DNA from: Moniliophthora roreri
Taxonomy: Eukaryota > Basidiomycota > Agaricomycetes > Agaricales > Marasmiaceae
Reading direction: 5' to 3'
DNA: 64,000 bases
Assembly (NCBI GenBank): GCA_001466705.2
Contig: LATX02000001.1
Location: forward strand, 1,798,001 to 1,862,000
Shown here: piece by piece, positions 1 through 10,627 of the stretch
Position numbering within the stretch: position 1 is the stretch's first letter
Layout: the number at the start of each line of letters is the position of its first letter
The notes under the pieces: generated by a model
Told to the model about the DNA's origin: nothing
Seen by the model: only the letters and a program-made list of their open reading frames with translations
Databases searched by the model: none
Program-made: the position numbers and the translations under genes

Positions 1-246
1 GGTACTCGGAAGTACCCCGTCGGTGCAGGCATCATGAATTCGAGTAGTACTTTAACCCATGGCGCCGGGCCCACGGGTCATACTACGGCTGTGAGAATAC
101 TTTCTAAAGGATCGAAACCTACGAAGACGGAAGTGGACTCTCCGGCTTCACCAGCTGAGAAGGATTCCTCTATTAATGGGGATGATAGCAAGAAGGGCTC
201 AGACAAGTCCGGAGACGCGATGGCGGTGGATTCGACGCCAAGCTGA
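1..246 (+). CDS. C-terminal end of an unrecognised protein (5' partial)
   Basis: The reading frame is open from base 1 and ends at a TGA at 244-246, so only the last 81 residues of a gene starting left of the window are seen. The stretch is low-complexity: Gly/Ser/Thr-rich first, then Lys/Glu/Asp/Ser-rich, ending in AMAVDSTPS. Such a charged, disordered tail is common at the C terminus of nuclear or cytosolic fungal proteins and does not identify a family. No domain is visible. An AATAAA-like sequence (taataaaat) about 90 bases downstream could serve as poly(A) signal. I do not recognise the gene. Confidence 0.55.
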   Translation, partial: GTRKYPVGAGIMNSSSTLTHGAGPTGHTTAVRILSKGSKPTKTEVDSPASPAEKDSSINGDDSKKGSDKSGDAMAVDSTPS

Positions 247-412
247 AACGTTTTTCATTATGTTTGTGGTACCTTGTTGTGCTTTCTATACGCGCTACTT
301 GTCGGGTGTGTGTTGTGTATCGTCTGTATTGGTAATAAAATTTCATGACCATATCAAGTTCACGAGTCAACACTGCCACAGACGCGTCCTTGACTCCACT
401 CCAGTATTATCA

Positions 413-1592
413 ATGTCCACTCTGACCGAAAGACCAAGCACACCACCAAGACGAACGACCACAGTCAACGAGCCGTTGACCCCTGAGCAAGTCAAGCAGT
501 TTGAAATACATCGGTTGAAAGGTGCGGTAATGAACACTTCGACAATACTTTGAGCTTACCTCCTTTCAGCCAAAGCCAGGCAGCGAGAACGTGAAGAGGT
601 TGCAGCAGAAAGCAATCCTTTAAATACCACTAATGCTAACAACAAGCGGCCCATAGGCATCACGCCTGCCACCTCAACCTCTCCTACTGCACCAGGAAGA
701 CCAGGTTCATCACGGCCACTGCAAAGAGATTCACGACTTGGTACATACTTTGAATATGACTTGTCGAAGATGGTCAACTCCAAGGGAGGGTTCTTGGTTG
801 AAGATGGCCAAGAGATAGATGAGGCTACTCGGAGGAAAGAGCAGGAGAGAGAAAGGCAAAGAGCGATGCAGAACTTGGAACCTCGTGCGCTACAACCTTA
901 CACCTCAGATACTCCTGTACTGACCTTGACTGGTTTCAGCTATTTCTTTGGACCCCCAACGAAGGCCAAAGTGTAATGAATGTGACACGGTAGACATCGA
1001 CCATACGTTTCAAAAGATCTTCGATTGCTTGGTTTGCAAGAAGTGTCAGAACGAATTTCCAGAGAAATACAGTCTTCTCACGAAAACGGAATGCAAGGAG
1101 GTGAATTGGCATGGTTGCCTCCTTTGTGGAATAACTAACGCAACTTTGAATGCTTAGGATTATCTGTTAACGGATGGTACGTCCAAGTTATAACTAGATG
1201 TTCTTCGGCATACTTCTCTTCAAACAGCCGAACTGCGAGATCAAGAACTTTTACCACATCTCCTGAAGGCGAACCCTCACAAGTCAACCTTTGCGAACAT
1301 GATGCTCTTCCTTCGCTGTCAGGTGGAGGATTTTGCTTGGAAGAAATGGGGCTCTCCTTCGGCCTTGGACGCGGAATACGAGAGGCGAGTTGCCGAGAAG
1401 AAAAAGAAGAAAAATAGAAAGTTCGAAGAGGGTCTAAAGGACCTGAGAAGGCGTACGAAGGAAGGAATATGGCAAAAACGGCAAGACGCTGCACATCGAC
1501 ATGCTTTCGGGCCTACGGAACGTGATCCTAGTGGCATCAGCAAGCAGATATGCCACGAATGTGGATTTACGGTCGAGTTTGAGGAGATATGA
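413..1592 (+). CDS. RAD14: XPA/Rad14-type DNA damage recognition protein
   Basis: Nucleotide-excision repair protein that binds damaged DNA and scaffolds the incision complex with RPA and ERCC1/Rad10. Joined exons give a protein of about 330 residues. The first half is disordered, with a conserved [16 protein letters not shown] block just before the zinc finger. The C4 finger is CNEC, seventeen residues, then CLVCKKC (C-x2-C-x17-C-x2-C), preceded by [11 protein letters not shown]. After it comes the family hallmark TKTECKEDYLLTDAELRD, made by splicing exons near 1100, 1158-1178 and 1231, then the basic DNA-binding helix region [20 protein letters not shown] and a long Lys/Arg-rich helix. The C terminus has an additional CHECGF. 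Start chosen at the first ATG of the exon that begins [14 protein letters not shown]; at least four introns. Family assignment is firm, precise exon ends less so. Confidence 0.9.
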
Positions 1593-1729
1593 CGCCACCT
1601 CCGGGGCGAATTGTTAGCGGGCAATATACACGCAGTATTGAGCGTTCGCATTCGGCGTGCAAGCTTTCGAGTGTTTGAATGTGATTATACACTATAACAT
1701 ACCCGCTACCTTAGCCGTAAAGCCGCGCG

Positions 1730-2166
1730 TTGGTGCTGTATGAGAAGCGGGCAAGACATGTTTCATGGATGAGTCCCGTTGACCACCGCAAAAGGAATTA
1801 TCGACACATCAAGCCGGTATCTGCAATCTCTTACTCACTAGAGCATTTGTCGACTTTCCTGGCTAGTTCACGTTGTGCTCTCACCGCCATTCACGTTCCG
1901 TTATATCGCGTCGATAGGGAGCAGGCGGTGTCGTTTCTAATGACAACACATCTGCCTTTTTGTTTGTATCTCTGGCTGATTTCTGGGACAACCTTTTGAA
2001 AGAAGAGGATGGGAGTTACTGGCCACAACTCGAAGAACTGCACCTGTTTCCTTGCTACGAGCGGACGAGGAAGGATATCTTGGTGAGGAACCTCTTACAA
2101 ACAAGGTGGGGACTCCAATTTCGAGATAGACACCAAGCCTTTCTCAAACACACATCTATGACGTAA
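1730..2166 (+). pseudogene. F-box/LRR-type protein remnant (C-terminal part)
   Basis: Two overlapping frames encode pieces that read like the leucine-rich C-terminal half of agaricomycete F-box proteins: LSTFLASSRCALTAIHVPL followed after a frame change near 1955 by FVSLADFWDNLLKEED and WPQLEELHLFPCYERTRKDI, then a tail like LVRNLLQTRW. The frame change and the absence of an F-box or start codon upstream suggest a decayed copy. F-box genes are known to be expanded and often decayed in Agaricomycetes. The assignment rests on motif style, not on a database hit. Confidence 0.4.
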
Positions 2167-2512
2167 CTGGAGGTCTTGCATGTCTAGTCATGTTCCTGAT
2201 GCAGTTCCATGCCTTCCCAGCCGTCTTCTGTGCAGCACCTCTTCACTCACTCTACACCTTTCCCAGTTATACATGACCCATCGATTGCTTGAAGTGCAAC
2301 ATTTGTCTCATCAGTCATGGAGTTTGAGACAGCCATTCACGATCAGACGCTGCTAAGCTGCGTCATGGCTCCGTCTGACCTCCTTTTCACAACATACATT
2401 GAGCTGAGCAAGTACTGCTGGTGAATTGCTTTGATTTTGCCTAATGGTTTGTGTTGGTGACGACAGCGTACGTCTTTTGTGGCCTTTCTTATATTGTGCT
2501 AATATCATGAAG

Positions 2513-2722
2513 GTCATTAACTGGCTCCCTCTCGAGGTGAAGAGATCTGGAAGCTGGTGACTTCAGTCTGCTTTGACATGCCCAACAATTATTGAATTGC
2601 TGCTTGTGTGTAAAGACTGGAGGGCTGCAATTACTGTAACCCCAGAGCTTTGGACATACAACCTATGCCTGCTCAATCAGGGTTTATGCATTTTGACCTC
2701 CACTGGATTTATTCATAGATAA
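2513..2722 (+). pseudogene. F-box motif remnant with internal stop
   Basis: One frame reads VINWLPLEVKRSGSW, a stop at 2558-2560, then a stretch ending in ELLLVCKDWRAAITVTPELW and a few more codons. This matches the usual basidiomycete F-box layout (INxLPxEhL ... hxxVCkxWrxhxxxTPxLWxxh). The stop in the middle and lack of a following LRR region make it a broken fragment. It lies downstream of, not upstream of, the LRR-like fragment at 1730-2166, so the two are probably not one gene in order. Confidence 0.45.
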
Positions 2723-3084
2723 TCTTGCTTTTGTAGGCCTGAGTCTCATGTAGGGCTTCATGCAGCTGTGCAGTGTATCTGTACTTTCTGTTCTATGTCT
2801 GAATCATCCCTTTATTGTTATCATTAATCTTTGAGTCTTTATGTTTTTCGAGCACTTGTGTGGTGCATATGTAGAGCGCAGCATGATATCACGTTCCCAA
2901 GGTAGCGGGCGCTGCCGCTCGCCGGGTTATAAGATATAATCAACATGGAATGGAATCACTGTACAATACTGTCAAGTGTTTCCGGTAATGAAATACCCGG
3001 TAGCTGCAAAGTAGCCGGTCTGCGTTATATAACTAAAGCCAATATAACAACTATTACCATTTTCCGAACCGTCCTCTTCCTAGC
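2723..3084. other. Intergenic region upstream of the thioesterase gene
   Basis: No coding signal. It holds an AT-rich part (2750-2870) and short GC-rich blocks around 2895-2925 and 3000-3025 that share the string ccggt/gccgg. It presumably carries the promoter of the thioesterase gene; no clear TATA box was found. Confidence 0.4.
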
Positions 3085-4569
3085 ATGTCCGAGACCAATG
3101 ACCAAGTTGAACATGCACAAATAACGACAGCACTTGAAGTTGAACAGCTCGAAGTCAACCTTTTCCGATCCAAATCGCTCTGGGTCCCAGTTCGTGGTCG
3201 AGGAGTATTCGGAGGGTAACTATTCCTTCAGCTCCTGGTCAACGAAGCTCTCAGACTCGCACCCTTGTCTAGGCAAGTAATCAGTCAAGCTCTTGTCTCA
3301 GCGACCAAATGTGTGGATCCTGCATTCGGACTACATGTAAGCTTTCATTACTGTCAATCTTTCATTAACCAAACTCTTGTTCTTTTTCAGTCATTGCATG
3401 TCAGTGAGGACCACACCGCCTTCTCAGAGATTACACTCATGATAAATATCTTCATCAGTGTTACTTCCTTCTCAGTGCATCTCCATCAACTCCCATAGTT
3501 TATCAAGTGGAACGTGTTAGACAAGGTCGCACATATTGTGCATGCTCTGTCAAGGCGGTCCAAAATGGGAAAATTATCTTTGTTCTCATGTGTTCTTTCC
3601 AAAAACCAGAACCTTGGCAACCCTCGTATCAATGGACAATGCCCAAAGTACCATCTCCGGACGAATGTGAATTGGAAGAAGATCGCTACGCGAAACTCAT
3701 GGAGGACCCCAACGTCGCCGGCGACATCAAGAAAATCTTTAAAGAATACGCTGCAGTGCGCAGTTTTCAAACCTTTTATGCGAGAGAGCACTGATTTTCA
3801 GGTCCTTTTAGGACCGGACACGTAGCCCAATAGCGGTAAAGGCTGCAACGAGCCATGAAGTATCAAGGAGCGGCGTCGTTCGCTATAGCTATTGGATGAA
3901 GGCGAAGAATATCCCAAAATACGAGCCCCATTACCAAAAGGCGCGCGAATCATCATTCAGCCCCATGATATAGGCAGCTGACACTCTTCAAAGTGTATTC
4001 TGAGCTACCTCTCCGACCTGCACTTGTGCGCTACCCGTTTTTATTCCCTGACAGGTCACTAACGCGTTCCGGGACAGCATAAATACCATACCTCGGATAA
4101 TGGGTATGAAGCGCTTCACAAAGGGTCCTGACGCTGTGAGCATGACGGTAAGCAGGTGATGTCCGGTTCGTTGGAAGCGATACTCATACGATTCCAACTT
4201 GTCAGTCCACCATCGACCATTCAGTGTATTTCTACACGTAAGCCTCTGCCTTTGTTGGTATATAGAGCGTTCGTCTTACACTTGTACAGTGATAAATTTG
4301 ATTGCGGTGATTGGTTATTATACGTGGTGAGTAACTACCTGCTCTGCTGTTTTGCTATTTCCTGAGGAACTTTATAGATGACTTCGCCTCGGGCTGCAAG
4401 TGGACGGGGCGTTATGCGCGGCCAGGCAAGTCCAACATGCACTCTGTGCGTAGGCGCCTCATTGACCTGTTAGCAGCTGTTCTCCAGGGATGGGACTCTT
4501 GTTGCAATCACTTCTCAGGAAGGTGTTGTTCGAGCTGACATTCGGAGTCCTAAATCTTCCAAACTTTGA
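3085..4569 (+). CDS. Acyl-CoA thioesterase II (TesB/ACOT8 type), peroxisomal
   Basis: Hydrolyses fatty acyl-CoA to free fatty acid and CoA. Two hot-dog domains are recognisable across about seven exons: N-terminal LWVPVRGRGVFGGQVISQAL and TPIVYQVERVRQGRTYC; C-terminal FDCGDWLLYV, MTSPRAASGRGVMRGQLFS and LVAITSQEGVVRAD. The Asp in the first of these, the Thr/Ser of MTSPRA and the Gln of TSQEG correspond to the Asp-Thr-Gln catalytic set of TesB. The protein ends in Ser-Lys-Leu, a canonical PTS1, so it should act in peroxisomes in beta-oxidation, as ACOT8/Tes1 do. The start ATG at 3085 opens MSETNDQVEHAQITTALE. Exon joins at 4235/4291 and 4327/4378 restore the frame exactly. Internal exon borders between 3800 and 4150 are approximate. 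Confidence 0.88.
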
Positions 4570-4689
4570 TATGGTCACCGAGGAGGAAGAAATTAGATCT
4601 ATACATTATCTGTGGGATGATTTAATATGGTAGATATCTTGTTGGATCCACAATGTAATATAGGCTGCACTAGGACACACTGGAACGCA

Positions 4690-5447
4690 CTATGCACCAT
4701 CCCCTCGCCTAAGCCTATTGAACTTGGGAAGCATTTCCCTTAGGTACTCGGCATGTTTACGCCGTAAATCAGCTTCCTGTATCTTGCCCTTCCCGCTCCA
4801 AATCCTTCGCTCGGCTGAGGGTCCATAAACTACTGTATAGTCGTCTAGTGTCTCATCTTCCTGAGGTACTAGCATGCATCCCGTTCCGATGACACAGAAC
4901 GACGATATACGGACAGTATGGTGAACTCTGGCACGGACGGATATTGTGTTGAATGAGCCAATTGTTGGGGATTCGACGCCTGTTGCAAATTGGTCAAAGG
5001 AATGTATGTATGGAAGGGAGTAGGTATGACTCACGACACCCTATTTCAAAGAGATTGTCGTCTCCAATCCTCATTACTTCTTTTCTCCTGGGTAGTACAG
5101 AGACAGCATGAGGCTCTTGGAATAAGGGGGGAAACAAAGGTCACACGAACCGATTGACCACAATGGCACTCTCCTCAATGATACAGCCGGAGCCGATAAC
5201 TATCGGTCCAGCAATCGCAAAGATGGTTGCCTTTGGATGCACTATGGTGCCTAGAACTTGACTATTGAATTTTGAACTGCGGCAAGAGACAGGATTCGTT
5301 ACCTGCCCCAATGGTGATGTCCCCCTTGAGCTCAACGTCCTGGCATACTACGGCCTTTGAATGGATTGTGAATTTGTCGCGTCTGTGAAAATGAAATGCT
5401 GTTCGAGATGCAGTCGAAACACGTAGAATTACTCACATTGGCGCCAT
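4690..5447 (-). CDS. Dynactin subunit 6 (p27, left-handed beta-helix)
   Basis: Component of the pointed-end complex of dynactin, which links dynein to cargo. Four or more exons join into about 190 residues: start [20 protein letters not shown], then hexapeptide-repeat turns ([71 protein letters not shown]), then the helical C terminus typical of DCTN6 ([15 protein letters not shown] ... [13 protein letters not shown]). Hexapeptide repeats of gamma-carbonic-anhydrase type alone could mean other proteins, but the [21 protein letters not shown] end is characteristic of DCTN6. The ATG exon is only 11 coding bases and ends at a gtgagt donor. Confidence 0.87.
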
Positions 5448-5964
5448 ACGCCTCTCATGAGAGTCAGTGGGAGTATGTTGTGTGTGTGTTGCTGTTTTGC
5501 TCAGTCTGGGTACGCGTATCCGTTGGCAGGGAATGATGGTAAATTTGCACTAGCCCTCACACTCAAACTGGCTAGCTACCTGTTTTGAATACCCTCACAG
5601 TTACAGACCAATCTGCTCAATTGCAATACCTCACACAAGTAGTTTTTGACAGATGGGCACGCGCTATATTTGTACGGCGTAGCTGACCTGCTCCAACCCT
5701 TACACAATCGCGGTACCGAGATCGAGTCAGGCATTGTCGCAACACGGGTACCCAGAGACGAGTCGTAGGGATCCATAGTACGATGCTAGCATATATCATA
5801 TCAATACACATGGATAAATGATGGGATGGATATGGAGACAAGCGACCATGCTTTTACTGAAAGTATGGAAGGATGCGACACGACGAAAAGCCTAGATGGT
5901 GCAAAGCCCTAAGCCAAGGGGGAAAGAAACCCAGTGCAAATACAAAGAGACGAAAGGGAACCGC
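5448..5964. other. Intergenic region between dynactin subunit 6 and eS27
   Basis: Holds the promoter of the dynactin gene and the 3' end region of eS27 (both minus strand). A short GT run (tgtgtgtgtg) lies near 5480. Frames that stay open here have no ATG-based model or recognisable motif. Confidence 0.4.
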
Positions 5965-6392
5965 CTAGTTCTTTTTACGGAACGAGCATCCTAAATATCG
6001 GAGGGTCAGAGGGGCCAATACGCGATGAAGAAGTTACACACCCTCTGTCAATCTAGCCTTACCACCTGTGGGTTGGCACAAGATGGAAGCGCATGATCCA
6101 CAGATAACGACTGTTTGAGCATGGGAGAAGACGGTTGTGATGGTGAAGCAACCTATATAGATTGAGATGTAGAGTCAGAACCGGTCAAGGACTGGTTAAG
6201 CGATACACACCGGGGCATTTGACATCCATAAAGTAGGAGTTTGGTGATTGCACAAGACGCTTAAGTTTGTGCTGGCGCTTTTCAAGTTCGGGTGAAGGGT
6301 TGAGAAGGTCGACGGCAAGAGTCTAGTAGGGTTCAAGCCTGTAGTTTAGTATAACTGCAAGGATTTGGAGGAGATTTGTTCTAACTCACCAT
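5965..6392 (-). CDS. RPS27: Small ribosomal subunit protein eS27
   Basis: Structural protein of the cytosolic 40S subunit. Four exons give about 83 residues. Exon 1 is only the ATG codon (6390-6392), followed by a 67-nt intron; exon 2 starts [20 protein letters not shown] and runs to FMDVKCPGC; exon 3 carries [19 protein letters not shown] and [14 protein letters not shown]; exon 4 is CSFRKKN and the stop. The C4 zinc ribbon is CPGC ... CGSC with the usual extra Cys of ILCQPTGG. An intron directly after the start codon is typical of fungal ribosomal protein genes. The sequence is nearly colinear with eS27 throughout, so identity is secure. Confidence 0.95.
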
Positions 6393-7277
6393 TTTGGTTT
6401 GAGGCGAAGAAGTCGATTAGAATGGTCACACGACGGTCCTTTTTTTTTGTTTTTGTACTGGAAGAGCCTCGCAGCCGACGACGTCGAGAGTCAGAGATGG
6501 AGTTAATAATCGTTCACACAACTGTCAAGTTTTGAGTGGCTTGCCGATGGCTTGGTTCCATCTCCGACCGGACATTTCCATTCGGCACAACTGCCGATTC
6601 ACCACCACCGAGCTTCCACCGCTTCCAGCCCTTCCATTCCAAATCGCTGTTTTCTAGCGCTTGAATGCTGTAGGGGTGTATCATGGTAATGTCAAGTGTA
6701 TGCCGCAAGTACAAAAACAACTAGCACTGTGTTTCTACAGGGAGAGCCAAGTGCATGATGGGTTCGGCGCATCAGTCAGAGGAACAATAAGCAGACCATA
6801 TCTGGAGTGGAGAAGAGTATAGAAGGTATCCGGAAGGGGAGTTTGGGATACTTGGGGATACTTTGTACATGTTCCCACTTGCCCAAAATACAACGCTTTC
6901 TATATATTATGAGCGCTAACAGTCTTATTGTCCGACGACACATGGTCCCAGGCATTCCTTTTCCCATTGTATTCGAGCTTTTTGTTCTTTTGACTTTCGT
7001 AAAAGCTTGTTGGCGAGTTGTATAAAGGTATAATGAAATGCGACATCTGGTCTACCAGGAGCATTCCTTCCGAATTCCTTCAACTCACACTCATTATCAC
7101 GATCCGACTAGATTTCTCTTTCGTCCTCTCCAACTGATTCGCATTTCTCTCGCAGCATCTTCAATCTTACAGCACGCTCTCTACATCTCTCTCATATCGC
7201 CGGACGATTCATTCAACGAAATAATAATTTACTACCTACCTCTCTACTACCTACACCTCTACTACCAAATATCAGAA
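6393..7277. other. Divergent promoter region of eS27 and the BTG/Tob gene
   Basis: No gene recognised. A T-rich run lies at 6438-6457 just upstream of eS27. Toward the BTG gene there is a TATA-like box (7021-7027) and a CT-rich leader (7080-7260) of the kind usual before fungal start codons. Open frames through this stretch are low complexity and carry no domain. Confidence 0.4.
7021..7027 (+). promoter_or_regulatory. TATA-like box of the BTG/Tob gene
   Basis: The heptamer tataaag lies about 250 bases upstream of the chosen ATG and just before a pyrimidine-rich leader. It is the only good TATA match in the upstream region; the distance implies a 5' UTR of roughly 200 nt. Confidence 0.35.
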
Positions 7278-8286
7278 ATGGCTTCTCCTTCCACTTCCCT
7301 TTCAGTTACCCTCGCACACGCCATCTCATACCTCACTTCTTGCCTCCATGGTCATATTGCCCCATGCAGCATCACAAAGTTGCAATTGGTCCTCGAAGCA
7401 AACCTTACGGCTTATTACGCACCCGCTTGGAACCCCTCTGAGCCTCTTCGCGGCTCCGGTCGTCGCTGCCTCACTCTTGGCCCCGACTGCCTCCCTCCTC
7501 GTGTCATTTACGCAGCTTGCATTGCGTCCGGTGTGCAATGGTTCGACTGGATCAACGCCCTCGGTGGCCAGGAGTTTGACTTTTTCGTCGACCCCGGGTG
7601 CGTCTCTGTACGCGTTGGAAAGAAGGGTGACCCTACTTGCCGTCTTGTGACGGTCTGGGCAGACGAACTTCCTTCTCCTACTGTAGCTCCTCTGCCTTTC
7701 AAGGTACTTTATATTCTTTTTCTCTTGCATCTGTTCAACAGCCATTTACTGCATTACTAACAAATTTTATTTACAGCCCTCTGGCAGCAAGACCATTGCT
7801 CAACAGTTGATGGAGTACGATGATGACGATTCAGAACACATGTTTGCCATGATTGCCCACGAGACGTCGCCCACGACGACATGGATGAGTTCCATCTTGG
7901 ATCAATTCCCTTATCCTAGATCATCATCTCCACTCTCCACCTCTTCCACTGCATCAGTCTCCTCCACACACTCTCGGTCCAGCTCCCGCTCGTCCAACTC
8001 GAGTTCGGGTTTCTCCTTTGACTCGTACAGCTCTACCTCATCCTCTGCAACCGTCTCGTCTGCTCACAGTAGCAACAAGCACAGCGCTTCTCGCAGGGAG
8101 CGTGCCCGACAAGCTCGAGTCTTTATCGACACTACCAAGACCGAAGTGACTGCCTATGAAGGAGGTCGCACTACCGTTTTGACTGGCGGTGTGATGCTCG
8201 GCGGCGCTCCCCCAAAGTCGAGGAAAGTCATCCCAAAGTCCTTCCAAAACGCCTCCGCGATGGATTGGCGCGCATCTCGCGCGTAA
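7278..8286 (+). CDS. BTG/Tob (anti-proliferative) domain protein
   Basis: Two exons joined over a short intron (about 7703-7776) give about 310 residues. The N-terminal 125 residues fit the BTG/Tob domain: an amphipathic start, box A YYAPAWNPSEPLRGSGRRCL (family W-x-P-x-x-P-x-x-G-S-G-x-RC), then FDFFVDPGCVSVRVGKKG, equivalent to box B-side strand WVDPxEVSYRIGE. In animals this domain binds the Caf1/CCR4-NOT deadenylase and slows proliferation. The second half is a Ser-rich disordered segment (residues about 175-230 almost all Ser/Thr), then a conserved-looking tail VFIDTTKTEVTAYEGGRTTVL with GGVMLGGAPPKSRKVIP. ATG 7278 was chosen because the domain starts soon after and upstream sequence is CT-rich leader. 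Role in fungi is inferred only from the domain. Confidence 0.8.
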
Positions 8287-9518
8287 ATCCTGCTGTATGA
8301 TCTGCGAGTTTTGATGTCAGAGGCACCCATATGCCTCTTCATGACGTTCTAGCCGCTAGCGGCTGTCCACTCGTTTTATTTTCTGAGATGTGTTTGCTTC
8401 TCAATGCTCCTCTCTCACCACGAGATCACGTACGAACCTATGTCGGATCAAGGATATCCTCCGTTCACCTTTAATGAACTTGTCTATTTCTCTTGCGCAT
8501 TTATTGTATTTTTATGGCATTCGCACTATTCCCCCCTGCACAGCTGTTGTTTCATATCCTTATTCTGTAGCTGCTTCTTGTTTTCTGGGTCTTATTCTAT
8601 CGTTCTCCGCATAATTATTATCTTGGACATCGCGGCTGGACTTTCTGGCGTATAACAGCCCCTTGCATTGTGGTCATCAGTACCCTGTATTTACATATGT
8701 ACTCCGATGTTCATCCCATCGTTAATCGTATTTGCGTATCCCCGCCGGGACTGCATCTATTGCCACCTGCACTGAGTGAATCTTTGAGAGGCTCCAATGT
8801 TCCATGACCATGGCCAAAGGAAGCGGTGAGGTGCAGTTATATCGAGGAAAGGCAAATGACTGTTGAGTATCACGGCTGAGGCGAGACAACCGCGCTATTC
8901 CGACGGCCACTGATTCGCCCATCTCATATGAGACCTCTCAAAGGTGCCAGAATCACAACGATTGACCAGGTATCAACGCCCATCTTCTGGTTCACAAAGT
9001 CATCTGTGGCATGGGAACTTTCAAGTGCTGGCGGAGGAGGATGTGTATGCACACCGCGTAAGGTTGAGCCAACTGGAGAAGAAAGAAGCCGAAATGACCT
9101 CAAGAAAGGCATAAAGTCAATTCGAGGCAAGCGCTCGCTATTGCAAAGTTGTTTCCACACCATGACGTGAATAATGCACTGGTACTCCTCTATTGCGCCA
9201 AAGATGACCTCAAGTTGACTTCAAGTAATGTGGAGGCGATCCGCTAGACTTGAGACAGCTCGGGGACCTCAAGTAGAACCACGGTTCTTGGTCCGCTCGA
9301 TTGTGTCGGAGGCATAGCAGCCTACAGGGACACAATCAAATGCTCCACTATGCTATCACCCTGTGCACCATCTCTCCAAAGGTCGGAGCCCGTTGCAATT
9401 TTGACGTCATCTCAATAAGAGAAGACACATCGTGGAGAATGTTCAAGCGACAAGAGATATAAACCTTAGCAGCAAAGGTTGGGAAAAAAGAAAAACAAGA
9501 ATCAGCCTAAACTCGACA
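8287..9518. other. Intergenic region with CTCAAG repeats and a CRE palindrome
   Basis: Contains the 3' UTR of the BTG gene, AT-rich to about 8700. The string gacctcaag recurs at about 9095, 9208 and 9268. A perfect ATF/CREB palindrome sits at 9402-9409. An 80-codon ATG frame at 8928-9170 has no recognisable feature and was not called. Confidence 0.4.
9402..9409. promoter_or_regulatory. Perfect ATF/CREB site (TGACGTCA)
   Basis: Eight-base palindrome tgacgtca 110 bases upstream of the small plus-strand gene at 9519. Basic-zipper factors of the ATF/CREB class bind this sequence in fungi. A half-matching tgacgtga occurs at about 9163. Function here is inferred from the match only. Confidence 0.3.
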
Positions 9519-9909
9519 ATGGTCATGACCGCCCTCACTCTTGAACAAAGAAAACAGCTATACTCACGAGAACTCGCCGAGCACACTCTCTCCCAGTGGG
9601 ACGCTATTCGTCGTGAGCAGCACACAGCTGGCAAAACGCATGGACTGCAACGAAACGGGACGACGTCAAAGTCTTTGGATAAGGAACGTCGAAGGGGGGT
9701 AGCAGACAGAACTCCGTTGCGAGCTCGTATTCCAGCAGTACGCACCAATGAAAATGGTGAGTAACCCTTTCAACCCTTCGTGGCACCCAGCAACTCATGG
9801 TATCCTTCATTTTCTGGGGTCAAGATATACAGGTAGCGGAAAATGGACCAAACCTCATAGCTGCCCTCGAGACATGGCACATCTAAAGAAAATGCATACG
9901 GATATTTGA
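9519..9909 (+). CDS. Small hypothetical protein
   Basis: Not recognised. An ATG frame (MVMTALTLEQRKQLYSRELA) runs to a gtgagt donor at about 9758, and a 3' splice site in cacccag near 9790 brings in a second exon that reads on to TGA at 9907-9909. The product would be about 118 residues: an N-terminal Glu/Arg/Gln-rich helix, a basic middle (DKERRRGVADRTPLRARIP) and a short tail rich in His/Lys. The helical start and a consistent splice join favour a real gene, but with no family and so short a length this may be spurious. Confidence 0.35.
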
Positions 9910-10627
9910 ACACGCCTTGTGAGTCTCGTCCTGCAGGCTGACCGCTCGTGTCAATGGTTGACAAAAATCGGTCTTAGATATTTCGCTTTCAAACTCGTTG
10001 ATAATGACTTGATATGACTATCATCATATATTCCCGTATTTAGCTGTATCTTTAGCCACTTGTACACGAAATGCTACGGCCTTGACGGCTTCCTATTATG
10101 TTCTGAGAAATAAGCCTTCGATTGGAGGGGCCCCGGGTTGGAGAGTTGATTGACGACTTACTGATTAAGGCTATATGTCTTTAGCTTCAAAGGAAGTACT
10201 GCCGCGTCACTCCACGACCATTATCACCGGCTTCAGCATGCGGAATGATTCCTTTATATCCACGGAACATGTAGCGGGGTACGCTAGCAGAGCGGAGTAG
10301 TGCAACATTTGTGTTTGTTCCGCAGAATACCCAGATTTGAGTCTAACGATACAGCATTTCCTCCTACTCTTTAAATCAACACTTGAAGGCTGAGGGCGCA
10401 CTTTTGGGGTTTGGAGAGCTTGAGTAGCAGACAAAAAACGGTTGAAGGGGCGAGGCGTTAGTGGAAAGACCAAGTTTGTGGCGAAACTTTTGGCAGACCT
10501 GAGTTGCTTCCCGTGACCGGCAATGATCGGATTTTAGCAAAAAAACTCGACTCTTTGGGGTGGGGGTGAAGAAACCATATAAGATCCCACTCTGAACAGT
10601 CCCAGGTCATCCTCTGCACCATCAGCC
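9910..10627. other. Intergenic region upstream of biotin synthase
   Basis: No coding evidence; a minus-strand open frame at 10207-10473 has no ATG start and no motif. The right end holds the biotin synthase promoter with a TATA-like box. Confidence 0.4.
10578..10584 (+). promoter_or_regulatory. TATA-like box of biotin synthase
   Basis: The sequence tataaga lies 44 bases upstream of the start codon at 10628, giving a very short leader. It is the best core-promoter match in the upstream region. Confidence 0.35.
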
